Assembly: GCA_018261935.1 (NCBI GenBank)
Contig: JAGTRP010000002.1
Coordinates: forward strand, 186,001 to 250,000
Reading direction: 5' to 3'
DNA from: Rhodocyclaceae bacterium
GTDB lineage: Bacteria > Pseudomonadota > Gammaproteobacteria > Burkholderiales > Rhodocyclaceae
Length of the DNA stretch: 64,000 bases
The translations under genes and the position numbers were made by a program. Below the pieces are notes generated by a model, which did no database searches, had not been told where the DNA came from, and saw nothing but the letters and a program-made list of their open reading frames with translations. Below are positions 24,848 to 36,597 of this stretch, one piece after another (position 1 is the first letter of the stretch; the number at the start of each line of letters is the position of its first letter).

Positions 24848-25679
24848 GACCCGGGTACTGACCGCGGCCCTCATCCTCGCTGCGTTCCTGCCCAGCCTTT
24901 TCTATTTTCCCCAGCGCTACTGGGCGTGGCTGGCTGCTCTGATCGCCGGAGTTGCCGCCTGGGAATGGGGGGGGCTCATTCGTTTCAGCGGGAAAGGGCG
25001 GGCGTTTTATGGCGTGCTTGTGGCCGCCGCGTGTATCGCGTCGTCCATGGCGGTGCCAGCGGCGATCGGCGATGGGGTGCCGGCTGAGCCGGCTGCACCG
25101 GGCGTCTTGGCGATTTATGGCCTGGCGGCCATTTTCTGGGGGGGGGTCGTCCCCTTTTGGCTGCGCCTGAAGTGGCAGTTGGCGGACGCCCGGCTGGGTG
25201 CGGTGGTGGGGCTTGCCGTCATCGTCCCCGCCTGGCTCGCACTCGTCCAGTTGCGCCTTCTCGGTTCGGGGATGCTGCTGGCTATCCTGGCGGTGGTCTG
25301 GATTGCCGATATCGCCGCCTACTTCGCCGGCAAAACGTTCGGGCGCCACAAGCTGGCGCCATCCATCAGCCCGGGCAAAACCTGGGAAGGGGCCGCTGGC
25401 GCCACCGTGGGGGTGCTGACCTACGGTCTCCTCGCCCGCCATTTTCTTGCCGTCGATGGCGTATCCGCCGCCTTCTGGGTGCTTGGCCTGCTGCTGGTGA
25501 CCGTGGTCAGCGTGGTGGGCGATCTGTTCGAATCCCTCCTCAAGCGCCAAGCCGGCCTGAAGGACAGCAGCCATATTCTTCCCGGTCATGGCGGCGTCCT
25601 TGATCGCATCGATAGCCTGACCTCGACTTTGCCCACGGTGGCCCTATTGTGGTTGATTTTCGCTCCCCGTCTTCCATGA
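24840..25679 (+). CDS. cdsA: Phosphatidate cytidylyltransferase
   Basis: Integral inner-membrane enzyme that makes CDP-diacylglycerol, the precursor of all phospholipids. The 279-residue protein has about seven to eight hydrophobic helices and the family signature near the C-terminus, [19 protein letters not shown] followed by [14 protein letters not shown]. The ATG at 24840 lies inside uppS, so the two are coupled. Its stop overlaps the dxr start (ATGA). Confidence 0.96.
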   Translation: MLKTRVLTAALILAAFLPSLFYFPQRYWAWLAALIAGVAAWEWGGLIRFSGKGRAFYGVLVAAACIASSMAVPAAIGDGVPAEPAAPGVLAIYGLAAIFWGGVVPFWLRLKWQLADARLGAVVGLAVIVPAWLALVQLRLLGSGMLLAILAVVWIADIAAYFAGKTFGRHKLAPSISPGKTWEGAAGATVGVLTYGLLARHFLAVDGVSAAFWVLGLLLVTVVSVVGDLFESLLKRQAGLKDSSHILPGHGGVLDRIDSLTSTLPTVALLWLIFAPRLP

Positions 25680-26866
25680 AAGTCCAGAATCTCACCCTGC
25701 TCGGATCCACCGGCTCCATCGGCGCCAGTACCCTGGATGTCATCCGGCGGCATCCAGACCGTTATCGGGTCTTCGCTCTCTGCGCCCATCGCCAGGTGGA
25801 TAAGCTGTTCGAGCAATGCCTCGAGTTCAGGCCAAGCTATGCCGTGGTGCGGGACGGGCAGTTGGCTGCTGATCTCTCTCGACGCTGCCGCGGCGCTGGC
25901 CTTCCCACGGAGGTGTTGTCCGGCACCGCAGCCCTGGCGCAGATGGCATCTGCCCCCGAAGTGGATACGGTCATGGCAGCCATCGTTGGTGCAGCCGGCC
26001 TCGAGCCGACCCTGGCGGCAGCCCGGGCGGGCAAGCGGATTCTGCTCGCGAACAAGGAGGCGTTGGTCATGGCGGGGGAGATTTTCGTCCGCGCCGTACG
26101 TGAGAATGGGGCCGTCCTGCTGCCGGTCGATAGCGAACATAACGCGATATTTCAATCCCTTCCGCAGGGGTTTTCAGGTGATTTATCAAAACGGGGGGTG
26201 CGCCGCATCTTGTTGACCGCCTCGGGCGGCCCCTTCCGCAATGCTTCCCTCGACTCCCTCAAGGAGGTCGGTCCGGAGGCCGCCTGCGCCCATCCCAACT
26301 GGGTCATGGGGCGGAAAATCTCGGTCGATTCGGCCACCATGATGAACAAGGGCCTGGAAGTGATTGAGGCGCATTGGCTTTTCGGTGTGCCGCCCGAAAA
26401 GATTCAGGTAGTGGTGCATCCCCAAAGCGTCATCCACTCCATGGTCGAGTACGTGGACGGTTCGGTCCTGGCCCAATTGGGCAATCCCGACATGCGCACT
26501 CCCATTGCCCACGCCCTGGCTTATCCGGAGCGTATCGAAGCGGGGGTCGAGCCCCTGGACCTTTTCAAGATCGGCCGCTTCGACTTCCAGGCCCCGGATT
26601 TTGAACGCTTTCCCTGTCTGCAGCTGGCCTACGATGCTCTTGCCGCCGGTGGCACGGCGCCCGCCATCCTGAACGCAGCCAACGAGGTGGCGGTCGAATC
26701 GTTTCTTGACCGGCGCCTGCCCTTCCTGGGTATTCCGCGGCTGATCGCCGCCACCCTCGATGCCGTGCCGGTCAAAGCGGAGGGTAGCCTGGACGATGTC
26801 CTGGCTGCGGATGCCGAGGCCCGGCGGCTGGCCGGCCGGATGGTTGTTGACTGCAAGCTCGCGTGA
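25676..26866 (+). CDS. dxr: 1-deoxy-D-xylulose 5-phosphate reductoisomerase
   Basis: Second step of the MEP isoprenoid pathway, NADPH-dependent. The 396-residue product has the nucleotide loop [28 protein letters not shown], the metal and substrate site [10 protein letters not shown], and [15 protein letters not shown]. The ATG at 25676 overlaps the cdsA stop. It feeds isoprenoid units to UppS two genes upstream. Confidence 0.97.
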   Translation: MKVQNLTLLGSTGSIGASTLDVIRRHPDRYRVFALCAHRQVDKLFEQCLEFRPSYAVVRDGQLAADLSRRCRGAGLPTEVLSGTAALAQMASAPEVDTVMAAIVGAAGLEPTLAAARAGKRILLANKEALVMAGEIFVRAVRENGAVLLPVDSEHNAIFQSLPQGFSGDLSKRGVRRILLTASGGPFRNASLDSLKEVGPEAACAHPNWVMGRKISVDSATMMNKGLEVIEAHWLFGVPPEKIQVVVHPQSVIHSMVEYVDGSVLAQLGNPDMRTPIAHALAYPERIEAGVEPLDLFKIGRFDFQAPDFERFPCLQLAYDALAAGGTAPAILNAANEVAVESFLDRRLPFLGIPRLIAATLDAVPVKAEGSLDDVLAADAEARRLAGRMVVDCKLA

Positions 26867-28230
26867 GCGATTTCCTCCTTTACCTGTCGGCTTTTGTCGT
26901 TGTCCTGGGCGTGCTCATCGTCGTGCACGAATTCGGGCACTACCTGGTGGCGCGGCTGTGCGGCGTCAGGGTGTTGCGTTTCTCCGTCGGCTTCGGCCGG
27001 CCGCTGTGGCAGCGCACTCTTGGGCGCGACCGCACGGAATGGGCCATCGGGCTTTTCCCCCTGGGGGGCTACGTCAAGATGCTGGACGAGCGCGAAGCCG
27101 AGGTGGCGGAGGGCGAGTTGCATCGCGCCTTCAACCGGCAAACGGTGGCGAAGCGCAGCGCCATCGTGGCGGCCGGTCCGGTGGCCAACTTCCTGCTGGC
27201 GATTCTGCTCTACTGGGCGATCTTCATCCATGGTAGCGACGAATTGCTGCCCGTCCTCGGGGCGCCGCCGGCCGAGACGCCGGCGGCAGTAGCAGGGATC
27301 GCCAACGGGGAGCAGGTGCGGGCGGTGAACGGACGGCCCGTGGCGACCTGGTCGGATTTCCGCTGGCTGCTGCTGCAGGACGCGGTGGGCAAGGACGCCG
27401 TCCAGCTGGAGACCATCAACAGGCAGCAGGAAATCGCTTTTCGGAATCTGCCGGTGGGGGATCTGGCCAAGCATAACTGGGAAGGCGATCTCTTCGAGCG
27501 CTTGGGCCTCAGGTTCTATCGGCCGCGGATCAAGCCGGTGATCAGCAAGGTCCAGCCGGGTGGTGCCGGAGCGCGTGCCGGTCTGGAGGTGGGTGACGAG
27601 GTTGTCGCCATCGACGGTGCGCCCATCGCGTCGTGGCCCGATGTGGTGACTAGGGTTCGCGAATCGCCCGACAAGGTTCTGGCATTCGACGTACTGCGTC
27701 AGGGGCGCATCGTCGGCCTGGCGGTCAAGCCCGAGGCCCTTGCCAATGGGGGGAAGACCTTCGGCCGCATCGGCGTGGCCGCAGCTGACGATGCCCAGGC
27801 GAGGGCAGAGGTCAGGGCCTTCATCAGTTACGGCTGGCTGGAGGCGGGGCGCAAAGCACTGCGCGAAACCTGGGAGCAGTCGAGTTTCAGCCTCGTCATG
27901 CTGGGCAAGATGCTGACCGGCGAGGTGTCCTGGCGCAATCTGTCCGGTCCGGTCACCATTGCCGACTATGCGGGGCAGTCGGCCAAGGCAGGGTTGGAGT
28001 ATTACCTGAAATTCATGGCCCTGGTCAGCATCAGCCTCGGGGTCCTGAATCTACTGCCTATACCGGTGCTGGATGGTGGGCATTTGTTGTATCATATGAT
28101 AGAAGTCGTCAAGCGCAGCCCGTTATCCGAACGGGCGATGGAGCTGGGCCAGCAGATCGGCCTTTCCATTTTGTTCGCCTTGATGGCTTTCGCCTTTTTT
28201 AATGACATAAATCGCCTGCTTTCCGGCTAA
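26863..28230 (+). CDS. rseP: Regulator of sigma E protease RseP (site-2 protease)
   Basis: Inner-membrane zinc metalloprotease that cleaves anti-sigma factors within the membrane and clears signal peptides. The 455-residue protein has the HEFGH active site (H22, E23, H26) in the first helix, a PDZ pair in the periplasm (about residues 115-310; [25 protein letters not shown]), and the third ligand in [15 protein letters not shown]. The GTG start overlaps the dxr stop (GTGA). Placing it just before bamA links outer-membrane stress sensing with outer-membrane assembly. Confidence 0.96.
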   Translation: MSDFLLYLSAFVVVLGVLIVVHEFGHYLVARLCGVRVLRFSVGFGRPLWQRTLGRDRTEWAIGLFPLGGYVKMLDEREAEVAEGELHRAFNRQTVAKRSAIVAAGPVANFLLAILLYWAIFIHGSDELLPVLGAPPAETPAAVAGIANGEQVRAVNGRPVATWSDFRWLLLQDAVGKDAVQLETINRQQEIAFRNLPVGDLAKHNWEGDLFERLGLRFYRPRIKPVISKVQPGGAGARAGLEVGDEVVAIDGAPIASWPDVVTRVRESPDKVLAFDVLRQGRIVGLAVKPEALANGGKTFGRIGVAAADDAQARAEVRAFISYGWLEAGRKALRETWEQSSFSLVMLGKMLTGEVSWRNLSGPVTIADYAGQSAKAGLEYYLKFMALVSISLGVLNLLPIPVLDGGHLLYHMIEVVKRSPLSERAMELGQQIGLSILFALMAFAFFNDINRLLSG

Positions 28231-28233
28231 TAA

Positions 28234-30522
28234 ATGAAAAAAACTTTGTTGGGGGCGCTGGTCGCCGGACTGTTTGTCCTGCCGGCGGCGGCGTTCGAGC
28301 CTTTTGCTGTCAAGGACATTCGCATCGAGGGTATTCAGCGTACGGAAGCGGGGACGGTCTTCAGTTACCTGCCCGTGAAAGTGGGAGATACGCTGACTGA
28401 CGAGAAGGCGGCCCAGGCCATCAAGGCCCTGTTCGCAACCGGCTTCTTCAAGGATGTCCGCATCGAGGTGGAGAGAGGCGTGATGGTGGTCGTGGTGCAG
28501 GAGCGCCCGGCCATCGCAGCCATCGACTTCGTCGGCATGAAGGAGTTCGAGAAGGATCAGATCAAGAAGGCCCTCAAGGAAACCGGCATCGCCGACGGCC
28601 GCATTTTCGACCGCTCGCTCCTCGACAAGGCCGAGCAGGAGCTGAAGCGGCAGTACCTGGCCCGGGGCAAGTACGGCGTCAATATCACCACGACTGTAAC
28701 TCCCCTGGAACGCAACCGGGTAAGCATCAACTTCAATATCGACGAAGGCCAGGCGGCCAAGATCAAGCAGATCAATATCGTCGGCGCCAAGGATTTCCCC
28801 GAGAAGGACTTGCTCGGTCTTTTTCAGTTGACCACGCCGGGATGGCTCACCTGGTATACCAAGAACGACCAGTACTCCCGCCAAAAACTGTCCGCCGACC
28901 TGGAGAAACTGAAGTCGTTCTACATGAACCGGGGCTACCTGGAATTCAATGTCGAATCCACTCAAGTCTCCATTTCCCCGGATAAGCAGGACGTCTATAT
29001 CACCGTCAATATCAACGAGGGTCAGCGTTATCAGGTGTCGTCCGTCAAGCTGGCCGGCGATCTCACCGTGCCCGAGGCGGAACTCCGGGAGCTGGTGAAG
29101 ATCAAGCCTGGCGATGTCTTTTCCCGGGAAAAGGTCAACGAATCCACCAAGGCCATCAGCGACCGCCTGGGCAAGGAGGGCTACGCCTTCGCCAACGTCA
29201 ATGCGGCGCCGGAACTGGACAAGGAAAAACACCGGGTCGCCTTCACCATCTTCGTCGATCCGGGCAAGCGGGTGTATGTCCGCCGGGTGAACGTGACTGG
29301 CAACACCAAGACCCGGGACGAGGTGATTCGCCGGGAGATGCGGCAGATGGAAGGCGGCTGGTACGACGCCGACAAGGTGGCCCTTTCCAAGCAGCGGGTG
29401 GACAAGCTCGGCTTCTTCCAGGATGTGACGGTAGAGACGCCGGCAGTTCCCGGGACCGCCGACCAGGTGGATGTGAATGTCAATGTCACCGAAAAGCCGA
29501 CAGGCAATGTGATGCTCGGCGTCGGCTTCTCATCGACGGAAAAAGTGGTCTTGTCGGGTTCCGTCGTCCAGAACAATATCTTCGGCAGCGGCAAGAACGC
29601 CTCGATTCAGCTCAATACGGGCAAGATCAACAAGATCATCGCGGTTTCGTATACCGATCCGTATTTCACTATCGATGGAATCAGCCTCGGTTACGATGTT
29701 TATCATCGCACCGTGAATCCGACTTCTCTGACGGTGGGCAACTACAAGACCGCCTCCACAGGCGGCGGCGTCCGTTTGGGATTCCCGATTGCCGAGAAGG
29801 AAGCGATTGGTGTCGGCGTCGGTATCGATACCACGACCGTCGATACCTATGCGGACAGTCCGCAGCGCTATCTGGACTTCGTCAACACCTTCGGCAGCAC
29901 GAACATCACGCTGCCAGCAACCCTGAACTGGGCCAAGGATACCAAGGACAGCTTCATCTACCCGACTACCGGCTATTTGCAGCGGGCTGGCGTTGAGTGG
30001 GGACTCCCAGGGGGGGACCTGCAATACTACCGCGCCACTATCCAGCATCAGCAATTCTTCCCGGTCACCAAGACTTTTGCCCTGATGGTTAATGCCGAAC
30101 TGGGCGGAGCCAAGGGACTCAGCGGACAGAAACTGCCGTTCTACAAGAATTTCTACGGCGGCGGCATCGGATCGGTCCGGGGCTATGCGACAGCCAGCCT
30201 GGGCCCTCGCGACAGACTGGTGACTGGAGAATTCTCGGACGATCGGCTGGGCGGCAACAAACGCCTGGTCGGCAACACGGAACTGCTCTGGGGGGTGCCC
30301 GGAATGGAGAAGTCCGTGCGCCTGGGCTGGTTCGTGGACGCTGGACAGGTTTACGGTCTTTCCGAGAAAATGAAGCTCAGCGAATTGCGTTACTCGACTG
30401 GCATTTCGGCGGCCTGGATTTCCCCCTTGGGCCCCCTCAAGTTCAGCATTGCGCAACCGCTTAACGACAAGCCCGGCGACAGGACCGAGCGATTCCAATT
30501 TCAGATGGGCACTACTTTTTGA
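28234..30522 (+). CDS. bamA: Outer membrane protein assembly factor BamA
   Basis: Core of the BAM machine that folds beta-barrels into the outer membrane. The 762-residue precursor has a signal peptide (about residues 1-20, cut after AAA), five POTRA domains (to about 420) and a C-terminal 16-strand barrel with terminal Phe (QMGTTF). The barrel-loop motif reads SVRGYATASLGPRD, a Tyr variant of the usual VRGF. It begins three bases after rseP with no clear Shine-Dalgarno, so coupled reinitiation is likely. Confidence 0.98.
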   Translation: MKKTLLGALVAGLFVLPAAAFEPFAVKDIRIEGIQRTEAGTVFSYLPVKVGDTLTDEKAAQAIKALFATGFFKDVRIEVERGVMVVVVQERPAIAAIDFVGMKEFEKDQIKKALKETGIADGRIFDRSLLDKAEQELKRQYLARGKYGVNITTTVTPLERNRVSINFNIDEGQAAKIKQINIVGAKDFPEKDLLGLFQLTTPGWLTWYTKNDQYSRQKLSADLEKLKSFYMNRGYLEFNVESTQVSISPDKQDVYITVNINEGQRYQVSSVKLAGDLTVPEAELRELVKIKPGDVFSREKVNESTKAISDRLGKEGYAFANVNAAPELDKEKHRVAFTIFVDPGKRVYVRRVNVTGNTKTRDEVIRREMRQMEGGWYDADKVALSKQRVDKLGFFQDVTVETPAVPGTADQVDVNVNVTEKPTGNVMLGVGFSSTEKVVLSGSVVQNNIFGSGKNASIQLNTGKINKIIAVSYTDPYFTIDGISLGYDVYHRTVNPTSLTVGNYKTASTGGGVRLGFPIAEKEAIGVGVGIDTTTVDTYADSPQRYLDFVNTFGSTNITLPATLNWAKDTKDSFIYPTTGYLQRAGVEWGLPGGDLQYYRATIQHQQFFPVTKTFALMVNAELGGAKGLSGQKLPFYKNFYGGGIGSVRGYATASLGPRDRLVTGEFSDDRLGGNKRLVGNTELLWGVPGMEKSVRLGWFVDAGQVYGLSEKMKLSELRYSTGISAAWISPLGPLKFSIAQPLNDKPGDRTERFQFQMGTTF

Positions 30523-30534
30523 TTCAGGAGCATC

Positions 30535-31041
30535 ATGTTGAAAGCTAAATCCCTTGTTCTGGCCTCGTTGATGTCCGCACTGTTCGTCGGCGGCGTGGGG
30601 GCGGCCGAGTTGAAGGTGGGGTATGTCAATACCCAGCGCATTTTCCGTGATGCGCCGGCTGCGGTGAAGGCCGCCAAGAAGCTGGAGAGCGAATTCTCCA
30701 AGCGGGACGCCGATCTGCAGAAGATGGCCAAGCAGCTCCAGGCCATGCAGGAGAACCTGGAAAAGAATTCCGTCACCATGTCGGAAAGCGATCGCCGGGC
30801 CAAGGAACGGGAATTCGCCGATCTGTCCCGGGACTTCCAGCGCAAGCAGCGTGAATTCCGCGAAGATCTGAACCTGCGCCAGAACGAAGAGAACGCCGCG
30901 GTGATCGAGAAGGCCAACAAGGCCATCAAGCAGATCGCCGAAGCCGACAAGTTCGACCTGATCCTGCAGGATGTCGTCTGGGTCAGCCCCCGGCTCGACA
31001 TCACCGACAAAATCATCAAGGCTCTCGCCGAAACCAAGTAA
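30535..31041 (+). CDS. skp: Periplasmic chaperone Skp/OmpH
   Basis: Trimeric holdase that carries unfolded outer-membrane proteins to BamA. The 168-residue precursor has a signal peptide cut after GVGAA (about residue 23), the [12 protein letters not shown] beta strand, and long charged coiled-coil tentacles (about residues 40-130). The TAA stop overlaps the lpxD ATG. Confidence 0.95.
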   Translation: MLKAKSLVLASLMSALFVGGVGAAELKVGYVNTQRIFRDAPAAVKAAKKLESEFSKRDADLQKMAKQLQAMQENLEKNSVTMSESDRRAKEREFADLSRDFQRKQREFREDLNLRQNEENAAVIEKANKAIKQIAEADKFDLILQDVVWVSPRLDITDKIIKALAETK

Positions 31042-32084
31042 TGCCCCGTCCAGGCCGGGTCACGTTTTCCCTTGCCGACATCGCCGCCCGCCTGGGCGGC
31101 GATGTGCTTGGGGACGTCCAAACACAAGTTTCCCAGGTGGCGACGCTGGCGACAGCGGGGGCAGGTGATATCGCCTTCCTGAGCAACCTGAAATATAAGC
31201 GGCAGCTGTCCGAGACCGGGGCATCGGCCGTCATCGTGGCACCGCCCTTTGCCGACGCGAGCGAACTGCCACGCATCGTCACTGCCAATCCCTACGTCTA
31301 TTACGCCCGGGTCGCGGCCCTGCTGAACCCGATCGAACGCCCGGCACCGGGTGTGCATGGCAGCGCCGCCTGCGCTTCCGCCGTGCCGCCCTCGGCCTCG
31401 GTTGGCCCCGCGGCGGCCATCGGCAAGGATGTGGTGCTGGGAGACGGGGTGGTGATCCATGCCGGCTGCGTCGTCGGCGATGGCGTAACTATCGGGGCGG
31501 GCAGCGTCCTCCACCCCAACGTCACCATCTACCCCGGCTGCGTGGTGGGCTGCAACGCCATCATCCATTCCGGTGCCGTCATCGGCGCCGACGGCTTTGG
31601 CTTCGCCCCGGAAGGCGGACGCTGGGTCAAGATTCCCCAGATCGGCCGGGTCGTGATCGGCGACGACGTGGAAATCGGCGCCAATACCAGTATCGATCGA
31701 GGCGCCCTGGATGACACGATCATCGGCAATGGGGTGAAGCTCGACAACCAGATACAAATCGGCCACAACTGCATCATCGGCGACCATTCGGTGATTGCCG
31801 GCTGTGTCGGCATCGCCGGCAGCACCCGGATCGGCAAGGGCTGCATGCTCGGTGGCGCCGCCATGATCCTGGGGCACCTGGAAATCGCCGACGGCACCAT
31901 CATTTCGCCCGGCTCCATGGTCATGAAGAGCATTGCCAAGGCTGGCAAGTACACGGCCCTCTTTCCCCTTGAGGAGCATGACCGCTGGCTCCATAACGCC
32001 GCCCAGGTACGCCACCTGGCCCGTCTTGCCGAGCGGGTTGCCGAACTTGAGAAAAAACTTCAGGCAGATAACACAAAGGATTAA
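31041..32084 (+). CDS. lpxD: UDP-3-O-(3-hydroxyacyl)glucosamine N-acyltransferase
   Basis: Third step of lipid A synthesis; adds the second 3-hydroxyacyl chain. The 347-residue protein has an N-terminal uridine-binding domain (about 1-100), a hexapeptide left-handed beta-helix (about 105-310) and a C-terminal helix that packs in the trimer. The catalytic His region reads [14 protein letters not shown], and the acyl-binding [17 protein letters not shown] is present. Confidence 0.97.
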   Translation: MPRPGRVTFSLADIAARLGGDVLGDVQTQVSQVATLATAGAGDIAFLSNLKYKRQLSETGASAVIVAPPFADASELPRIVTANPYVYYARVAALLNPIERPAPGVHGSAACASAVPPSASVGPAAAIGKDVVLGDGVVIHAGCVVGDGVTIGAGSVLHPNVTIYPGCVVGCNAIIHSGAVIGADGFGFAPEGGRWVKIPQIGRVVIGDDVEIGANTSIDRGALDDTIIGNGVKLDNQIQIGHNCIIGDHSVIAGCVGIAGSTRIGKGCMLGGAAMILGHLEIADGTIISPGSMVMKSIAKAGKYTALFPLEEHDRWLHNAAQVRHLARLAERVAELEKKLQADNTKD

Positions 32085-32088
32085 GTCA

Positions 32089-32529
32089 ATGGATATTCAT
32101 CAGATTCTCGAACACCTCCCGCACCGCTTTCCCTTCCTGCTGGTGGACCGGGTGCTGGAACTGGAGGTGGGTAAATCCATCCATGCCTACAAGAACGTCA
32201 CCATCAACGAGCCGTTCTTCACCGGCCACTTTCCCCACCATCCAGTGATGCCGGGGGTTTTGATCATGGAAGCCCTGGCCCAGGCGGCGGGTATCCTGTC
32301 CTTCAAGACAATGGGCGAGAAGCCGGATCCCAATTCGGTCTTCTACTTCGTCGGCATCGATGAAGCCCGTTTCAAGAAGCCGGTGATGCCGGGGGACCAG
32401 CTCCACCTCCATGTGGAGATCGAGCGCCAGATCCGGGGCATCTGGAAATACAAGGCCGTGGCCCGGGTGGACGGCGAGATCGCCGCCGAAGCCAAGCTCA
32501 TGTGCGCCAAGCGGGATATCGAGCAATGA
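32089..32529 (+). CDS. fabZ: 3-hydroxyacyl-[acyl-carrier-protein] dehydratase FabZ
   Basis: Hot-dog-fold dehydratase of fatty acid elongation. The 146-residue protein has [13 protein letters not shown], the catalytic His in [23 protein letters not shown] and the following conserved Glu. The ATG at 32089 follows lpxD by four bases; longer in-frame extensions overlap lpxD and are not family-like. It competes with lipid A synthesis for 3-hydroxyacyl-ACP, which explains its place between lpxD and lpxA. Confidence 0.98.
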   Translation: MDIHQILEHLPHRFPFLLVDRVLELEVGKSIHAYKNVTINEPFFTGHFPHHPVMPGVLIMEALAQAAGILSFKTMGEKPDPNSVFYFVGIDEARFKKPVMPGDQLHLHVEIERQIRGIWKYKAVARVDGEIAAEAKLMCAKRDIEQ

Positions 32530-33296
32530 TCCATCCGACCGCTCTTGTCGATCCGGGCGCCAAACTGGGGGGCAATGTCAGCATCGGTGCCTACTCCATC
32601 ATCGGCCCGAACGTCGAGATCGGCGACAACACCGAGGTCGGGCCCCATGCCGTCATTACGGGCCATACCCGGATCGGGTGCGATAACCGCATCTTCCAGT
32701 TCTGCTCCCTGGGCGAAGTGCCCCAGGACAAGAAATACGCCGGAGAAGACACCCGGCTCGAAATCGGCGACCGCAACACCATTCGGGAATTCTGCACCTT
32801 CAACCTGGGCACCGCTCAGGATGCCGGCGTCACCCGAATAGGCGACGACAACTGGATCATGGCCTATGTCCATGTCGCCCATGACTGCCAAGTCGGCAAC
32901 CACACTACTTTCGCCAATAACACCCAGTTGGCCGGTCATGTCCATATCGACGACTGGGCCATCCTGGGCGGCTTCACCGGTGTGCACCAATTCTGCCGGA
33001 TCGGCGCCCATGTCATGACTGCGGTGGGATCGGTGGTCCTGCAGGACGTTCCCCCCTACCTGATGGCGGCCGGCAACACCGCCCAGCCTTACGGCATCAA
33101 TGTGGAAGGCCTGAAGCGCCGGGGCTTCACCCCCGAGGCGATCACCGCCCTGAAGCGAGCCTATCGGACCATCTACAAGTCGGGGCTGATGCTGGAAGAA
33201 GCCAAGGCCAAGCTGGTGGAAGCCGCCAAGGATCAGCCGGACGTTCAATTGTTCGTCGATTTTCTCAATATCTCGAAACGCGGCATTATTCGATGA
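32526..33296 (+). CDS. lpxA: UDP-N-acetylglucosamine acyltransferase
   Basis: First step of lipid A synthesis. It starts [15 protein letters not shown] and has 256 residues: a hexapeptide beta-helix and a helical C-terminus. The catalytic His lies in [13 protein letters not shown], and the acyl-length ruler region (around [13 protein letters not shown]) is present. The ATG overlaps the fabZ stop. Confidence 0.98.
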   Translation: MIHPTALVDPGAKLGGNVSIGAYSIIGPNVEIGDNTEVGPHAVITGHTRIGCDNRIFQFCSLGEVPQDKKYAGEDTRLEIGDRNTIREFCTFNLGTAQDAGVTRIGDDNWIMAYVHVAHDCQVGNHTTFANNTQLAGHVHIDDWAILGGFTGVHQFCRIGAHVMTAVGSVVLQDVPPYLMAAGNTAQPYGINVEGLKRRGFTPEAITALKRAYRTIYKSGLMLEEAKAKLVEAAKDQPDVQLFVDFLNISKRGIIR

Positions 33297-34438
33297 AGGA
33301 AGTTCGCATCGCCATGGTCGCGGGCGAGGCTTCCGGAGACCTGCTCGCCAGCCACCTCATCGCGGCCCTCAAGGCCCGTCTCCCCGGGGCCAAATTTTTC
33401 GGTATCGGCGGTCCCAAGATGGCGGCCCAGGGGTTCGAACCCTGGTGGCCACTGGAAAAGCTGGCCGTGCGCGGCTATGTGGAGGTCCTGAGGCATTACC
33501 GCGAAATCGCCGGCATCCGACGGCAATTGAAGAAGCAACTTCTGGCCAATCCCCCCGACATCTTCATCGGGGTGGATGCGCCGGACTTCAACCTGGACCT
33601 GGAGGCTTCCCTCAAGAGCCACGGGATCACGACGATCCACTATGTCAGTCCTTCGATCTGGGCCTGGCGGGGTGGCCGCATCAAGAAGATACAGCGGGCT
33701 GTGTCCAAGGTGCTGGCCCTTTTCCCCATGGAGCCTCCCCTCTACAAGAAGGAAGGCATCCCGGTGGCCTACGTCGGCCATCCCCTGGCGGACATGATTC
33801 CCCTGCAGACCAACAAGGTTGCCATGCGGGAGAAACTCGATCTGCCACGGAATGTGCCGATCTTCGCTCTGCTGCCCGGCAGCCGCCAGTCGGAACTGGA
33901 GTACATGGCCGATACCTTCGTCCAGACGGCCAAGCTGATCCATGGCCAGCACCTTCCCAACGCCCAGTTCCTGGTGCCCCTGGTGACGCGGGAAACCCGG
34001 CTGCGCTTCGAGGCCGCCATCTATCGCCAGGATGCCGGGGCCGTGCCTTTCCGCCTCCTCTTCGGTCATGCCCAGGACGCCCTCGGCGCGGCCGATGTCT
34101 CCCTGGTGGCGAGCGGTACCGCCACCCTCGAAGCGGCGCTCATCAAGCGTCCCTTGGCCATTACCTACAAAATGGCCCGGGGTTCGTACTGGCTCATGAA
34201 ACGCATGGGCTATCTGCCCTACGTGGGCCTGCCCAACATTCTGGCAGGGCGCATGGTGGTGCCGGAGATTCTCCAGGACGAGGCCACGGCGGAAAACCTG
34301 GCGCAGGCCCTGATCAAGCTTTACGAGGATAAGGACGGCGCCGCCGAGATGGAAGAGGTATTCACCGATATCCATCTACAGCTCAAACAGGACACGGCGG
34401 AAAAAGCCGCTGCGGCGATTATCGAATGCCTGCACTGA
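33293..34438 (+). CDS. lpxB: Lipid-A-disaccharide synthase
   Basis: GT-B-type glycosyltransferase (family 19) that joins UDP-2,3-diacylglucosamine and lipid X. The 381 residues include [44 protein letters not shown] and [16 protein letters not shown]. The start overlaps the lpxA stop (ATGA) and the stop lies inside rnhB (13-base overlap). Confidence 0.97.
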   Translation: MKEVRIAMVAGEASGDLLASHLIAALKARLPGAKFFGIGGPKMAAQGFEPWWPLEKLAVRGYVEVLRHYREIAGIRRQLKKQLLANPPDIFIGVDAPDFNLDLEASLKSHGITTIHYVSPSIWAWRGGRIKKIQRAVSKVLALFPMEPPLYKKEGIPVAYVGHPLADMIPLQTNKVAMREKLDLPRNVPIFALLPGSRQSELEYMADTFVQTAKLIHGQHLPNAQFLVPLVTRETRLRFEAAIYRQDAGAVPFRLLFGHAQDALGAADVSLVASGTATLEAALIKRPLAITYKMARGSYWLMKRMGYLPYVGLPNILAGRMVVPEILQDEATAENLAQALIKLYEDKDGAAEMEEVFTDIHLQLKQDTAEKAAAAIIECLH

Positions 34439-35019
34439 GTTATCCCGAAGGCCTGGTGTGCGGCCTCGACGAGGCTGGCCGCGGCCCCCTGGCAGGGCCG
34501 GTGGTGGCGGCGGCGGTGATCCTCGATCCGGCCCGGCCCATCGCCGGGCTCAATGATTCGAAGAAGCTTTCCGAAAAGAAACGGGAAGCCCTGGCGGAAA
34601 CCATCAAGGCCGAGGCCATTGCCTGGGCCATCGCCTGGGCAACGGTGGAGGAAATCGACGCCATCAACATCCTGCAGGCGAGCCTCCTCGCCATGCAGCG
34701 CGCCGTGGCGAGATTGGGGGTGCTGCCTGCCGGGGCCCTGGTGGATGGCAATGTCTGCCCGGCACTGAATTGCCCGGTGCAGGCCATCGTCAAGGGGGAC
34801 GGCAGCATCGCGCCCATCGCGGCGGCATCGATTCTGGCCAAGACCAGCCGCGATCACGAAATGCGGCGGCTGCACCAGTCCTATCCCCTGTACGGGCTGG
34901 ACCGCCACATGGGCTACCCGACGGCAGTCCATCTGAAGGCTCTGCGGGAACACGGAGTTTCCCCCATCCATCGGCGCAGCTACGGACCGGTCCGCCTTCT
35001 GCTCGAAAGCGGTACGTGA
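34426..35019 (+). CDS. rnhB: Ribonuclease HII
   Basis: Removes RNA from RNA-DNA hybrids, including single ribonucleotides. The 197-residue protein has [20 protein letters not shown] (catalytic Asp-Glu), the second Asp in ALVDGN, and [15 protein letters not shown]. The ATG at 34426 lies within lpxB. The last bases overlap the GTG of the next gene. Confidence 0.97.
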   Translation: MPALSYPEGLVCGLDEAGRGPLAGPVVAAAVILDPARPIAGLNDSKKLSEKKREALAETIKAEAIAWAIAWATVEEIDAINILQASLLAMQRAVARLGVLPAGALVDGNVCPALNCPVQAIVKGDGSIAPIAAASILAKTSRDHEMRRLHQSYPLYGLDRHMGYPTAVHLKALREHGVSPIHRRSYGPVRLLLESGT

Positions 35020-35786
35020 AGCATATCCAGTCCCGGGACAACCCGTTCTTCAAGGAATTGAAGCGGCTTGCCCAGTCCGGACGGGAAAGGCGGAAAACCG
35101 GTCGCACCCTGCTGGACGGCATTCATCTCATCACCGCCTATGAGACTGCCGTTGGTTCGGTGGAGAACCTGGCGGTGAGCGAGTCCGGGCTGGAACGGGC
35201 CGAGATTTGCGACTTCATTGCCGGGCGGGAAGCCGTCTTGCTGTCCGACGCCCTTTTTCGGGAGGTGGGCGTCGTCGATCATCCGAGCGGGATCATGGCG
35301 GTGGCCGAGCCGCCGGCAGGCGGAAAAGCGCCGGACGGCGCGGCGGATACGGTCCTCCTGGACGGCCTTCAGGATCCCGGCAACGTCGGGACCCTGCTGC
35401 GGACGGCCGCGGCAGCCGGTTTCCGGCAGGTGCTGCTGGCCCCGGACTGCGCGGCCCCCTGGTCCCCCAAGGTGCTGCGGGCCGGGCAGGGGGCCCATTT
35501 CGTCATCGATATTTTTGAGGATGCAGACCTCGCGTCCTTCCTCAAAAGCTACGCCGGCACGGCGGCGGTAACCTGCCTGGAGGGGGCGCAATCCCTGTTC
35601 GAGGCCCGCTGGGAGGGCCCCGTCGCCTGGGTCTTCGGCTCGGAAGGACTGGGGGTGAGGCCGGAAGTGGCCGCCGCCGCCAAACTGCGGATCAGAATCC
35701 CCATGCCCGGTCAGGTGGAGTCCCTGAATGTCGGGGCCGCCGCCGCGGTCTGTCTTTTCGAGACCCTGCGCCGGCGCCTAGCTTAG
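35016..35786 (+). CDS. SpoU/TrmH-family RNA 2'-O-methyltransferase
   Basis: SPOUT-class (trefoil-knot) methyltransferase acting on rRNA or tRNA ribose. The 256 residues contain a small N-terminal substrate domain (about 1-90, beginning [16 protein letters not shown]) and the SpoU motifs: [20 protein letters not shown] (motif 1), VFGSEGLGV (motif 2) and [18 protein letters not shown] (motif 3). The start is GTG 35016, overlapping the rnhB stop (GTGA). Which RNA site it modifies cannot be read from sequence; RlmB-like or YsgA-like is possible. It ends the superoperon, overlapping the convergent ppsR by nine bases. Confidence 0.9.
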   Translation: MKHIQSRDNPFFKELKRLAQSGRERRKTGRTLLDGIHLITAYETAVGSVENLAVSESGLERAEICDFIAGREAVLLSDALFREVGVVDHPSGIMAVAEPPAGGKAPDGAADTVLLDGLQDPGNVGTLLRTAAAAGFRQVLLAPDCAAPWSPKVLRAGQGAHFVIDIFEDADLASFLKSYAGTAAVTCLEGAQSLFEARWEGPVAWVFGSEGLGVRPEVAAAAKLRIRIPMPGQVESLNVGAAAAVCLFETLRRRLA

Positions 35787-36590
35787 CTTCAGTTCCTGGA
35801 GGACGGTGGCGGCGATTTCCTCGATGGACTTGGTCGATGAGTCCAGCCAGCGGATGCTTTCCCGCCGCATCATCTTTTCCGCCTCACCGATTTCATAGCG
35901 GCAGTTGGACAGGCTGGCATAGCGGCTGTTTGGACGCCGTTCCTCGCGGATTTGCGCCAAGCGCTCGGGCTGGATGGTGAGGCCGAAAAGCTTGCCCCTG
36001 TGCCTTTCCAGGCTGCCCGGCAACTGGCCGCGGTCGAAGTCCTCGGGGATGAGGGGGAAATTGGCGGCTTTCAGGCCGAACTGCATGGCCAGGTAAAGGG
36101 AGGTCGGGGTCTTGCCGCACCGGGACACCCCCACCAAGACCACATCCGCCTGTTCCAGGTCGCGATCGGTGATGCCGTCGTCGTGGGCCAGGGTGTAGTT
36201 GATGGCCTCGATGCGCTGCTTGTAGTCGGAGCTGTCGGTGGTGCCGTGGGAGCGGCCGATCGTGTGGGAAGACTTGACCCCGAGTTCGTTTTCCAGGGGG
36301 GCAAGGAAAGTCTCGAAAAAGGACAGGCAGAAGGCATCCGCCTCGTGAACGATGGCGGCCAGCTTTGAATTCACCAGGGTGGTGAACAGAATGGGCCGAA
36401 TACCGTCCCGTTCGCCGGTATCGTTGATACGGATGACGGCGGCGTGGGCCTTATCGGCATCGTCCACGAAGGGGATGCGGATCAGCCGGAACTCCACATC
36501 CTCGAACTGGGTCAGGAGGCTGTGCCCGAGGGCTTCGGCGGTGAGGCCGGTGCCGTCGGACACGAAAAATGCGGTGCGTTTGATGACCAT
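35778..36590 (-). CDS. ppsR: PEP synthetase regulatory protein (kinase/pyrophosphorylase)
   Basis: DUF299/PSRP bifunctional enzyme: ADP-dependent Thr phosphorylation of PEP synthase (inactivating) and Pi-dependent dephosphorylation (activating). At 270 residues it has [19 protein letters not shown] and the P-loop [15 protein letters not shown] (around residue 151). Its presumed target ppsA is 15 kb away in this window, where many genomes keep the two divergently side by side. Here it lies seven bases downstream of ppc on the same strand, making a PEP-node operon. Confidence 0.94.
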   Translation of the reverse strand: MVIKRTAFFVSDGTGLTAEALGHSLLTQFEDVEFRLIRIPFVDDADKAHAAVIRINDTGERDGIRPILFTTLVNSKLAAIVHEADAFCLSFFETFLAPLENELGVKSSHTIGRSHGTTDSSDYKQRIEAINYTLAHDDGITDRDLEQADVVLVGVSRCGKTPTSLYLAMQFGLKAANFPLIPEDFDRGQLPGSLERHRGKLFGLTIQPERLAQIREERRPNSRYASLSNCRYEIGEAEKMMRRESIRWLDSSTKSIEEIAATVLQELKLS

Positions 36591-36597
36591 CTGCCCA